The notes under the pieces: generated by a model
What the model saw: the letters and a program-made list of their open reading frames with translations, nothing else
The model's database searches: none
Told to the model about the DNA's origin: nothing
DNA from: Mycobacterium terramassiliense
Lineage (GTDB): Bacteria > Actinomycetota > Actinomycetes > Mycobacteriales > Mycobacteriaceae
NCBI RefSeq assembly: GCF_900157385.1
Contig: NZ_LT717701.1
Coordinates: forward strand, 124,001-188,000
DNA length: 64,000 nt
Reading direction: 5' to 3'
Translations under genes and position numbers: made by a program
Shown: piece by piece, positions 27,478 to 35,336 of the stretch
Numbering within the stretch: position 1 is the first letter of the stretch
Layout: each line of letters starts with the position of its first letter

Positions 27478-29028
27478 CTAGCTCCCACCCCCGAATCGAC
27501 CGGCCACGGCGCGGCGGTCCAGCGAGCCTTTCGCGGTGTGCGGCAGCGCGTCGGCCTCCCGGAAGGTGGCGGGGACCTCGAAGGCCGCGAGGCGCTCGCG
27601 GCAAAACACGGCGAGCTCGGCCGGTGTGGGCGCCGGCGACTCCCGCGGAACGATCACCGCGGCCACCGTCTCCCCGTACATCTTGTCCGGCAGCCCGAAC
27701 ACGGCCACCTCCAGGACGTTGGGGTGGGTGGCCAGCACGCCCTCGACGCGTTCCGGCGAGATCTTCTCACCGCCCCGATTGATCAATTCCTTGATCCGGC
27801 CCCGGATGATCAGGTCCCCGGCCGCCGACAGCGAGCCCAAATCGCCTGTGCGCAGCCACCCGTCGGTGAAGTTGGCGGCGGTGATCGACGGGTCGCCGAG
27901 GTAGCCGCGCACCACGGTGGGCCCGCGTAACCAGACCTCGCCGACGGCTTCCGTCGGCAGGGGCTGACCGTCGGGCCCCGCGATCCGGATCTCCGGCCCG
28001 GTCGACGCGCCGACGAGACCAGCCGTGGCGGCGGGATTTTCGGTCTGGCCGATGCCCGTCGTCGCCACCTGATGGGTCGCCTCGGTCATGCCGAACGCGC
28101 ACACCACCGGCGCCGAGAACGTCTCGTGTAGCGACCGAGCCGTTTCCGGGGTGAGGGGGGCGCTGCAGCTGCGGATGAACCGAAGCGCCGCACGCTCGCT
28201 TCCCGGCCGCTCAGTCCTGCTGCGCTCCAACAGGATTTGGTGGATCGTAGACACGGCGGTGTACCAGGTCGCCCCGACGGCGTCGATGTCGTCCCAGAAA
28301 GTGTGCGCCGAGAAGCGCCCGCGAGCCGGGAGCAGCACGGTGCCCCCGGACGCCAGGGTGGACAGCAAGGCGGCGATCAACCCATGACCGTGGTAGAGCG
28401 GCATCACCGCCACCGTCGCATCCTGGGGGCCCAGTCCGTAGCCGGCGACGATCGCCCGCACCGAGTTGGCGATGTTGTCGTGCGTCCACGGGACCATCTT
28501 CGGCACCCCTGTGGTTCCGCCGGTGAACATGATCATGGCGTCGTCGTCGCGCAGACCCTCGGGCGTCGAAACGTCGCGCTCCGGCGTCGTCGCGGCGTCA
28601 AGGCGTACCGCCGCCACGCCCGCAGCGCCAACGGTCACCGCGAACGGCCACCGGCGCAGGGCCGTCTCGCGCTCATCGCCGGGCCCGTCACCGTCGACCA
28701 GCACCGCCCGCGCACCCACCGCCTCGCTCCGGGTGCGCTGATCAGCGACCGGCAAGGCCGGGTCCAAGGGGACCACGATCAGCTCGGCCCGCAGCGAGGC
28801 CAGCAGGCCGACGACGAACTCGGCGTTGCTGCCCGCGCGCAGCGCGACGCGATCACCGGGCCGCAGTCCATTCCGCTTCAGCTGCCCGGACAGGTCGTCG
28901 ACCAGTCGAACCAGGTCTTGGTAACTGACCGGCAGGCGATCGGGCGTGACGACGAGCGCCGGCGCGCCCGGGCGCCGGCGTGCCGCCACCTCGACCAGAT
29001 CGACGACAACGTGATTGCTGGTCCTCAT
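27478..29028 (-). CDS. fadD7: Acyl-CoA synthetase FadD7, probable oxalyl-CoA synthetase type
   Basis: A 516-residue adenylate-forming ligase. It shows A3 MFTGGTTGVPKMVPWTH, A5 region AFGMTEATHQV, A7 WLRTGDLGSL, A8 GRIKELINRGGEKISP and the A10 Lys in PHTAKGSLDR. It makes an acyl-CoA through an acyl-AMP. In overall sequence it resembles plant and fungal AAE3/Pcs60 oxalyl-CoA synthetases, and it is divergent from oxalyl-CoA decarboxylase. I therefore infer oxalate as substrate. ATG 29028 follows GAAAGGGG. It corresponds to Rv0119. Confidence 0.87.
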   Translation of the reverse strand: MRTSNHVVVDLVEVAARRRPGAPALVVTPDRLPVSYQDLVRLVDDLSGQLKRNGLRPGDRVALRAGSNAEFVVGLLASLRAELIVVPLDPALPVADQRTRSEAVGARAVLVDGDGPGDERETALRRWPFAVTVGAAGVAAVRLDAATTPERDVSTPEGLRDDDAMIMFTGGTTGVPKMVPWTHDNIANSVRAIVAGYGLGPQDATVAVMPLYHGHGLIAALLSTLASGGTVLLPARGRFSAHTFWDDIDAVGATWYTAVSTIHQILLERSRTERPGSERAALRFIRSCSAPLTPETARSLHETFSAPVVCAFGMTEATHQVATTGIGQTENPAATAGLVGASTGPEIRIAGPDGQPLPTEAVGEVWLRGPTVVRGYLGDPSITAANFTDGWLRTGDLGSLSAAGDLIIRGRIKELINRGGEKISPERVEGVLATHPNVLEVAVFGLPDKMYGETVAAVIVPRESPAPTPAELAVFCRERLAAFEVPATFREADALPHTAKGSLDRRAVAGRFGGGS

Positions 29029-29113
29029 CGCCCAACCCCTTTCGTAGCTTGTGAAACCTCCTGTTGGCACCATGCCGTGACACCCGGGTGCCCGTCCAAT
29101 ACCGATCCGCTCA

Positions 29114-29140
29114 CTATCGATAAGCGGGGGCTATCGATAG
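29114..29140. promoter_or_regulatory. Inverted repeat in the fadD7/oxcA promoter region
   Basis: CTATCGATA (29114-29122) and TATCGATAG (29132-29140) form a perfect nine-base inverted repeat with a nine-base spacer. It contains a T-N11-A arrangement typical of LysR sites. It sits midway in the 230-base gap between the divergent fadD7 and oxcA. Confidence 0.6.
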
Positions 29141-29258
29141 ACGCCGTGAATCGCTGCATAGCGGCTTAGTCTTGGACAGCCACGCGCACCGGCACAACAG
29201 TGATGGCTGAGGCAGTTACGGGCAGATCCGGCATCACGCTCACAAGGAGGCCGCCACC

Positions 29259-30989
29259 ATGTCCACCGTTTCGGCATCTCCCGGCGACGCGGCTCGCTTG
29301 ACCGACGGCTTCCACCTCGTCGTCGACGCGCTGAAGGCCAACGACGTCGACACCATCTACGGCATCGTCGGCATCCCGATCACCGACCTCGCCCGCACCG
29401 CGCAGGCGTCGGGCATCCGCTACATCGGCTTTCGGCAGGAGGGCTCGGCCGGCAACGCGGCCGCCGCCGCCGGGTTCCTCACCCGCCGCCCCGGCGTGTG
29501 CCTCACCACGTCCGGGCCCGGCTTCCTCAACGGGCTGCCCGCCCTGGCGAACGCCACCGCGAACTGCTTCCCGATGATCCAGGTTTCGGGCTCGAGCAAC
29601 CGGGCGATGGTGGATTTGCAGCGCGGCGACTACCAGGACCTCGATCAGCTCACGGCCGCAAAGCCTTTCGCGAAGGCCGCATATCGGATTGGTCGGATCG
29701 AGGACATCGGCAGGGGCGTGGCCCGCGCCATTCGCACGGCGACCTCCGGGCGGCCGGGCGGGGTTTATCTCGACATCCCCGCCGAAATTCTCGGCCAGGC
29801 GATGGACGCCTCCGCCGCGGCCGACACGATCTGGCGCGTCGTCGACCCCGCGCCCCGGCAGCTGCCGGCGCCAGAAGCCGTCGATCGCGCGCTGGAAGTT
29901 CTACGGCACGCGCGGCGGCCGCTGATCGTGCTCGGCAAGGGCGCCGCCTACGCGCAGGCCGACGACGTGATCCGGAACTTCGTGGAGAACACCGGAATTC
30001 CGTTCCTGCCGATGTCGATGGCCAAGGGGCTGCTACCCGATTCACACCCACAGTCGGCAGGGGCCGCGCGCTCACTGGCGATCGCCCGTGCGGACGCGGT
30101 GTTGCTGGTGGGCGCGCGGCTCAATTGGCTGCTCGGCCACGGGGAGTCGCCGCAATGGGCCGCCGACGCCAAGTTCGTGCAGATCGACATCGCGGCGGCG
30201 GAATTCGACAGCAACCGGCCGATCGCGGCGCCCCTGTGCGGCGATGTCGGCTCGGTGCTGTCGGCGCTGTGCGGCGCGGTAGCCGCACATCCGATCGTCG
30301 CACCGATCGAATGGGTCCACGAGCTGGCCGAGCGCCGGACGCACAACGAGGCCAAGATGCGCGAGCGGCTGGCCGAGGATCCATACCCCATGCGGTTTTA
30401 CAACGCGCTCGGCGCGATTCGGGCCGTGCTGCGGGAAAACCCGGAAGTCTACGTCGTCAACGAAGGCGCCAATGCGCTGGATTTGGCCCGCAACGTCATC
30501 GACATGGAGCTGCCGCGACGTCGGCTCGACACGGGCACCTGGGGCGTGATGGGCATCGGCATGGGATATGCCATCGCCGCCGCGGTGGAGACCGGCCAGC
30601 CGGTCGTCGCGATCGAGGGCGACAGCGCGTTTGGCTTCTCCGGCATGGAGGTCGAAACGATCTGCCGCTACCGGCTGCCGGTGACCGTCGTCATCCTCAA
30701 CAACGGCGGGGTGTACCGCGGCGACGAAGCGGCGACGGGGGACGATCCCGCGCCGACCGTGCTGAACGCTCAGGCACGTCACGGGCTGATCGCGGAAGCG
30801 TTCGGCGGCAAGGGATATCACGTCACCACACCGGCGGAGCTGCGCACGGCGCTGGCCGAGGCGATCGCCTCCGGCGGGCCGTCGGTCGTCGACTGCCGGC
30901 TCGACCCGGCGGCCGGCGTGGAAAGCGGCCACCTGGCCGGCCTCAACCCGACCAGCGCCGCCGCACCCGCGATCAGCGCCGGCGCGTGA
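29259..30989 (+). CDS. oxcA: Oxalyl-CoA decarboxylase
   Basis: A 576-residue thiamine diphosphate enzyme that converts oxalyl-CoA to formyl-CoA and CO2. The catalytic Glu is in FRQEGSAGNAAAA (about residue 57). The ThDP/Mg2+ motif runs from GDSAFGFSGMEVE to LNNGGVY (about 452-483). The length is normal for the family. It has a strong AAGGAGG before ATG 29259. It corresponds to Rv0118c. Its 3' end overlaps the convergent oxyS by 17 bases. With fadD7 it forms a two-step oxalate to formyl-CoA route. Confidence 0.92.
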   Translation: MSTVSASPGDAARLTDGFHLVVDALKANDVDTIYGIVGIPITDLARTAQASGIRYIGFRQEGSAGNAAAAAGFLTRRPGVCLTTSGPGFLNGLPALANATANCFPMIQVSGSSNRAMVDLQRGDYQDLDQLTAAKPFAKAAYRIGRIEDIGRGVARAIRTATSGRPGGVYLDIPAEILGQAMDASAAADTIWRVVDPAPRQLPAPEAVDRALEVLRHARRPLIVLGKGAAYAQADDVIRNFVENTGIPFLPMSMAKGLLPDSHPQSAGAARSLAIARADAVLLVGARLNWLLGHGESPQWAADAKFVQIDIAAAEFDSNRPIAAPLCGDVGSVLSALCGAVAAHPIVAPIEWVHELAERRTHNEAKMRERLAEDPYPMRFYNALGAIRAVLRENPEVYVVNEGANALDLARNVIDMELPRRRLDTGTWGVMGIGMGYAIAAAVETGQPVVAIEGDSAFGFSGMEVETICRYRLPVTVVILNNGGVYRGDEAATGDDPAPTVLNAQARHGLIAEAFGGKGYHVTTPAELRTALAEAIASGGPSVVDCRLDPAAGVESGHLAGLNPTSAAAPAISAGA

Positions 30990-31905
30990 TCCCCAGCAAC
31001 TGCGCGTCGAAGAACTCGCCGAGTGCCAGCTGCTGAGCGGATGCGGTGAGCGCACGCGCGACGGGCGAGCCGGGGCCGGAAGAATTGGTGGCCAACGCGA
31101 TCTCGGCCTTGAGCACCGGTTCGACCATCTCGACCGCGCGGATTTCCGCGCTCAGCGGCGAGGTCCAGAGCCAGGTGTGCGGCACGATGCACGCCCAGTT
31201 GCCCGTGGCCACCTGCGCCAACAACGAAGCGACCGAATCGGTTTCGACCTGCGGGGTGACGGTGATCGCGTGGCCGGCGAAGGCTTCGTCGATGATCTGG
31301 CGGTCGCGCATGTCGGCGGTGAGCAGCGCCAGGGGCAGTTGCGCGGCCTCCGGCCACGTCAGCGTCGATGCCCCCGCGGGCAGCATGGTCGCCGTCGACA
31401 GCAGCACATAGTGTTCCTCGTAGAGCGGCACCAGCTTGACGTCGTGAGCGTCGTCGGTGGCGGTGTGCACGATGGCGGCGTCCAGGTCGAACTCGCGCAC
31501 GCGCCGGTACAGCTCGGTGGCGGCCAGCCGGGAAAGGATCTGCACCTTCGCCAGCGGATGCGCCGAACAGAACGCGGAGAGCACCAGGGAAGCCGTCGTC
31601 GAGGCGGTCGGCACCGTGCCCAGCCGAAGCGTCCCCGCGACGCCGGACCGCACGGCGTGCACCTCGGCCTTGAAGGCATCGTGTTCGGCGAGAATCCGTT
31701 TGGCCCACACGACCAATCGCTCCCCCTCGGGCGTGAGGCCCTCGAAGCTGTGTCCGCGATTGATCAGCGTGACGTTCAGCTCCCGTTCGAGCTTGGCGAT
31801 GGCGGCGGACAGCGCGGGTTGCGAGACATAGCACTTCTCGGCCGCCCGGGCGAAGTGGCGCTCCTGGGCGACCGCCACGAAGTACTCCAGCTGACGGAAA
31901 AGCAC
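30973..31905 (-). CDS. oxyS: LysR-family regulator OxyS
   Basis: A 310-residue LysR-type regulator matching Rv0117 (OxyS). The N-terminal winged helix is FRQLEYFVAVAQERHFARAA and VSQPALSAAIAKLE (residues 3-40), followed by a LysR substrate domain from about residue 90. Rv0117 was named for effects on oxidative stress genes, but its position beside oxcA/fadD7 makes an oxalate-type inducer plausible. The start is GTG 31905, where family similarity begins; the frame is open to 32031. It overlaps the oxcA 3' end by 17 bases and follows an isochorismatase gene by 50 bases. Confidence 0.88.
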   Translation of the reverse strand: MLFRQLEYFVAVAQERHFARAAEKCYVSQPALSAAIAKLERELNVTLINRGHSFEGLTPEGERLVVWAKRILAEHDAFKAEVHAVRSGVAGTLRLGTVPTASTTASLVLSAFCSAHPLAKVQILSRLAATELYRRVREFDLDAAIVHTATDDAHDVKLVPLYEEHYVLLSTATMLPAGASTLTWPEAAQLPLALLTADMRDRQIIDEAFAGHAITVTPQVETDSVASLLAQVATGNWACIVPHTWLWTSPLSAEIRAVEMVEPVLKAEIALATNSSGPGSPVARALTASAQQLALGEFFDAQLLGITRRR

Positions 31906-31955
31906 CGCACTCCTCTTTGTTCGGGCTCGGCCTTCGGGCACCGACTCCGCTGAGG

Positions 31956-32633
31956 CTAACGCGCGCCTGGCACCGCCAGCCAATCGAGTGTCTCCGCCAA
32001 GCCCAGCACGTCCACCCCGATGGCCCGGCACTCCGCGACGCCGCGCTCATAGAGGCCGGAGATCGCGTCGGACGCCAGGACAAGCCGGAAGTCCCGTTCG
32101 GACGCCTCGTAGATCGAGGTGCGAGGGCAGTTGGGAAAATTGCATCCTGCGAAGACCAATGTGTCGCTGCCACTTTCGCGCAGATGTTGCTCGAGGGGGG
32201 TGCCGTAGAAGGCGCCCCACCGCGGCTTGTACATCACGTGCTCGGCGGCGCCCACCCGCTGGAAGCCGCCGGCCAAGAGCAACTCGTGGTCCAGCTCAAC
32301 AGATTTGGGCAATAGCTCGGCGACGATCTGCGAACCGGCGCTGCCGGGCAAGGCAATTCGAACGCCCCCCTCTATCGATCCGCGCCGCACCAGGTCAACG
32401 TTCGACCCATCCGCCAGATACAGCCGGACGACGTGCACGATGGGCAGTCCCCGTTGCCGGAACGCCGCCGCCAACTGCGCCATCGCCGGGATCGCGGCAC
32501 GCGTGCCCGCGACCGGCATCGGGGCGTCATCGCCGGGCGTGTCGGGGGTATCGATGAAGTCCCGCTGCACGTCGATGAGGAGCAGGGCGGCCGTATCCGC
32601 CCTCGGACGCGTGTAGCGATCGTTAGCGATCAT
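31956..32633 (-). CDS. Isochorismatase-fold cysteine hydrolase
   Basis: A 225-residue hydrolase of the isochorismatase/nicotinamidase superfamily. The triad is Asp21 (LLIDVQRDF), Lys about 136 (MYKPRWGAF) and Cys about 164 (FAGCNFPNCPRTS), followed by the usual cis-peptide-containing loop. Members hydrolyse amides or carbamates, or act on isochorismate; the substrate cannot be told. It probably forms an operon with oxyS downstream. Upstream is the divergent ldtA. Confidence 0.82.
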   Translation of the reverse strand: MIANDRYTRPRADTAALLLIDVQRDFIDTPDTPGDDAPMPVAGTRAAIPAMAQLAAAFRQRGLPIVHVVRLYLADGSNVDLVRRGSIEGGVRIALPGSAGSQIVAELLPKSVELDHELLLAGGFQRVGAAEHVMYKPRWGAFYGTPLEQHLRESGSDTLVFAGCNFPNCPRTSIYEASERDFRLVLASDAISGLYERGVAECRAIGVDVLGLAETLDWLAVPGAR

Positions 32634-32801
32634 GCCCGCCCCTTGCCGCGCCTGCCCTCGCTCCGCCCGCGCTTGTCCGGCGCGATCTCAGCGTTATCGT
32701 GGCGACCCAGCGAAGCCACCCGTGTTTGCTGAAAACCGTAATGAGCCGACACCCAGTAGAATATCGTTGTGTCAGTTGAACCATCGCAAAGGGTAAGCGC
32801 C

Positions 32802-33557
32802 ATGCACCGAGCGTTTCGTTATCTGTTCGTTATGGTAGCGATTGCCGGCATGGGCGCCTTGGGGAGCGCCGCACGCGGCGCGGCGTCCGTCCCCCTGCCC
32901 GAGCCGGTCCCTGGAGTTGCCTCGGTTTCGCCCGCTAACGGAGCGGTGGTGGGCGTGGCCCACCCGCTGGTCGTCACGTTCACCGCACCGGTCACCGATC
33001 GCGTTGCCGCCGAACGGACCATCCACGTCTCTTCGCCGAGCGGTACACCGGGACACTTCGAGTGGGTCCACAACGACGTCGTTCAGTGGGTTCCGAACCA
33101 CTACTGGCCCGCCCACACCCACGTCTCGGCGGGTGTGCAGGCACTGACGACGGGCTTCGACACCGGTGACGAATTACTCGGTGTGGCCAGCCTGTCCGGG
33201 CACACCTTCACCGTCAGCCGCAACGGCGAAGTGCTGCGCACGATGCCGGCGTCGATGGGTAAGCCCAGCCGCCCGACGCCGATCGGCAACTTCACCGCTC
33301 TGGAGAAGGAGCGCTCCGTGGTGATGGACTCGCGGACGATCGGCATCCCGCTGAGTTCCCCGGAGGGATACAAGATCACGGCGCAGTACGCGGTCCGGGT
33401 CACCTGGAGCGGCGTGTATGTGCACTCGGCCCCATGGTCGGTCGACTCGCAGGGCCACGCCAACGTCAGCCACGGATGCATCAACCTGAGCCCGGACAAC
33501 GCCGCATGGTATTTCAACCAGGTCAACGTCGGCGACCCCATCCAGGTCGTGGCCTGA
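32802..33557 (+). CDS. ldtA: L,D-transpeptidase LdtA (LdtMt1-like)
   Basis: A 251-residue exported enzyme that forms 3-3 cross-links in peptidoglycan. A signal sequence or N-terminal anchor (residues 1-30) is followed by an Ig-like BIG5-type domain (about 40-120) and the YkuD catalytic domain with HSAPW and the active-site SHGCINL (Cys about 226). Its length equals that of Rv0116c. ATG 32802 has AAAGGG. An upstream GTG at 32769 lies seven bases after TAGAAT (32757-32762) and could start a leaderless 262-residue form. No partner genes are nearby. Confidence 0.93.
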   Translation: MHRAFRYLFVMVAIAGMGALGSAARGAASVPLPEPVPGVASVSPANGAVVGVAHPLVVTFTAPVTDRVAAERTIHVSSPSGTPGHFEWVHNDVVQWVPNHYWPAHTHVSAGVQALTTGFDTGDELLGVASLSGHTFTVSRNGEVLRTMPASMGKPSRPTPIGNFTALEKERSVVMDSRTIGIPLSSPEGYKITAQYAVRVTWSGVYVHSAPWSVDSQGHANVSHGCINLSPDNAAWYFNQVNVGDPIQVVA

Positions 33558-33591
33558 TCGCGGACCTGCAGCCGTAGGGGTTCGCCCAAAC

Positions 33592-34215
33592 CTAGCCGGG
33601 CAGCCCGCTTTTGATCGCGGCGTCCTGCTTGCGCCCCACATCGATCGCAATGGCCGGATCGATCGGATCGTTGGGCGCGCTGTCGAATTCGATATTGACG
33701 ACCGCCTTGCCCTCGCTGAACAGCAACACCGTCACCGCTTGGGAGTTGTCCGGCGAGTTACCGGAAATCATGAAGCCGTTGGAGCCGACGTCGACCGGCT
33801 GCCACGTGCCGGTGACCTTCCCCGCATAGTTGGTCTTGGTGTTCTCGATGCCCGTCTTCGCCACGGCGGGGTCGGCGACGATCAGGATGGTGTCGCCGAT
33901 CCGGCGGCTGTTGTCGGGATTGGCGAACAGCTGTGCGACACCGGTCGCGTTGTTGGGGTTCAGGACGGGGGGCTGGGGGGATTTGAAGTCTCCGCCGATG
34001 TCGCTGGGCTTGATCAGCAGCGAGCTGTAATCGGTCGGCTGGCCTGGCGAAGGAGCCGTGACCGTGCTCGCACCGCTCGATGAAGTGGCGGCACCCGATG
34101 TCGTCGACGATGTGGGCGCCGACGTCGTCTGATCGTTGCCACACCCGGATACGACGGTGCCGACCGCTACGGTGGCGACCACCCAGCCGGCGGCGGCAAT
34201 CCTGGCGAGCTCCAT
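33592..34215 (-). CDS. Putative lipoprotein
   Basis: A 207-residue exported protein. The N terminus is hydrophobic and ends in the lipobox VVSGC (Cys about 25), then a Ser/Thr-rich linker (about residues 27-60) and a compact domain. The domain contains SLLIKPSDIGGDF and a VTVLLFSEGKAVVNIEFDS strand. It is probably anchored on the outer face of the plasma membrane. I do not recognise the family with certainty; the domain is reminiscent of mycobacterial sensor-type PknH/LpqN-like extracellular domains. It is convergent with ldtA and divergent from the quinone-reductase gene. Confidence 0.75.
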   Translation of the reverse strand: MELARIAAAGWVVATVAVGTVVSGCGNDQTTSAPTSSTTSGAATSSSGASTVTAPSPGQPTDYSSLLIKPSDIGGDFKSPQPPVLNPNNATGVAQLFANPDNSRRIGDTILIVADPAVAKTGIENTKTNYAGKVTGTWQPVDVGSNGFMISGNSPDNSQAVTVLLFSEGKAVVNIEFDSAPNDPIDPAIAIDVGRKQDAAIKSGLPG

Positions 34216-34381
34216 GACGTTCCTCCCGCGTCAATCCACAGTTCGGCCGACTGACGCTACTGCGAAATGCCGGCGGGAACAAGGGCGGGACAGCAAGGGG
34301 CTGGCGCTCATCCCCGCCGGTCGGCTCCGGTTCGCACCTATGCTGGCCGGGGGGCGCGGGGAGTGCGGGATAGGAGGAACA

Positions 34382-35326
34382 ATGACATCTGCGGTGGCGC
34401 GTGCCGTACGGTTCGATCGTTACGGGGGCCGTGACGTCCTGTACGTGGCGGACGTGGAGATGCCGACGCCGGGCCCGGGCGAAGTGGTCGTCGAGGTTCG
34501 CGCCGCCGGGATCAATCCCGGAGAAGCCGCCATCCGAACCGGCGCGCTGCACGACATGTTCCCCGCTACCTTTCCCTCCGGCGAGGGCAGTGACCTCGCG
34601 GGGGTCGTGACCGCCGTCGGGCCAGCAGTGACGGAGTTTTCAGTCGGCGACGAGGTACTGGGGTTCAGCTTCCGCCGATCCAGCCACGCCACCCACACCG
34701 CCGTCCCGGTCGATCAGCTGATTCGCAAACCCTCCCAGATGAGCTGGGAGACCGCGGGTTCGCTCTACGTGGCCGGTGTGACGGCCTACGCCGCCGTCCG
34801 CGCGGTCGACCCACAGCCGGGCGAGACCGTAGCCGTTTCGGCCGCCGCGGGCGGGGTCGGCGGCCTGGTCGTGCAATTGCTGGTCCTGCGCGAGGCCCGG
34901 GTGCTCGGCATCGCGGGGCCCGCCAACTTCGACTGGCTACGTGCCCACGGCGTCACCCCGGTCGCGTACGGGGACGGACTGGCCGATCGGCTGCGCGAGG
35001 CGGCACCGAACGGAGTAGACGCGTTCATCGACCTGTTCGGCCCCGAGTACGTCCAGCTCGCGGTGGATCTCGGTGTGGCGCCCGCGCGCATCGACACGAT
35101 CATCGCGTTCCAGAAGGCCGGTGAGGTCGGTGCCAAGACCGAAGGCAGCGCCGACGCGTCGACAACGGAGGTGCTCACCGAGATGGCCGGCCTGATCGTC
35201 AGCGGGGCGATCGATTTCGAGGTCGCCGCGACCTACCCGCTGGACCGGGTCGCCGACGCCTACGAAGAACTCGAGAAGCGGCACACCCGCGGCAAAATCG
35301 TTCTGCTGCCGAACGGTTCGCCTTAA
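34382..35326 (+). CDS. Zinc-independent quinone oxidoreductase-like MDR protein
   Basis: A 314-residue medium-chain reductase of the quinone reductase (QOR) type. The GroES-like domain (residues 1-125) lacks the zinc Cys/His set. The Rossmann motif is VSAAAGGVGGLVVQL (about 150-164). The C-terminal segment DRVADAYEELEKRHTRGKIVL is typical. It would reduce a quinone or enone with NAD(P)H. ATG 34382 follows ATAGGAGGAAC, a strong ribosome-binding site. It ends ten bases before the convergent NRAMP-related gene. Confidence 0.85.
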   Translation: MTSAVARAVRFDRYGGRDVLYVADVEMPTPGPGEVVVEVRAAGINPGEAAIRTGALHDMFPATFPSGEGSDLAGVVTAVGPAVTEFSVGDEVLGFSFRRSSHATHTAVPVDQLIRKPSQMSWETAGSLYVAGVTAYAAVRAVDPQPGETVAVSAAAGGVGGLVVQLLVLREARVLGIAGPANFDWLRAHGVTPVAYGDGLADRLREAAPNGVDAFIDLFGPEYVQLAVDLGVAPARIDTIIAFQKAGEVGAKTEGSADASTTEVLTEMAGLIVSGAIDFEVAATYPLDRVADAYEELEKRHTRGKIVLLPNGSP

Positions 35327-35336
35327 TCGCCGGACG

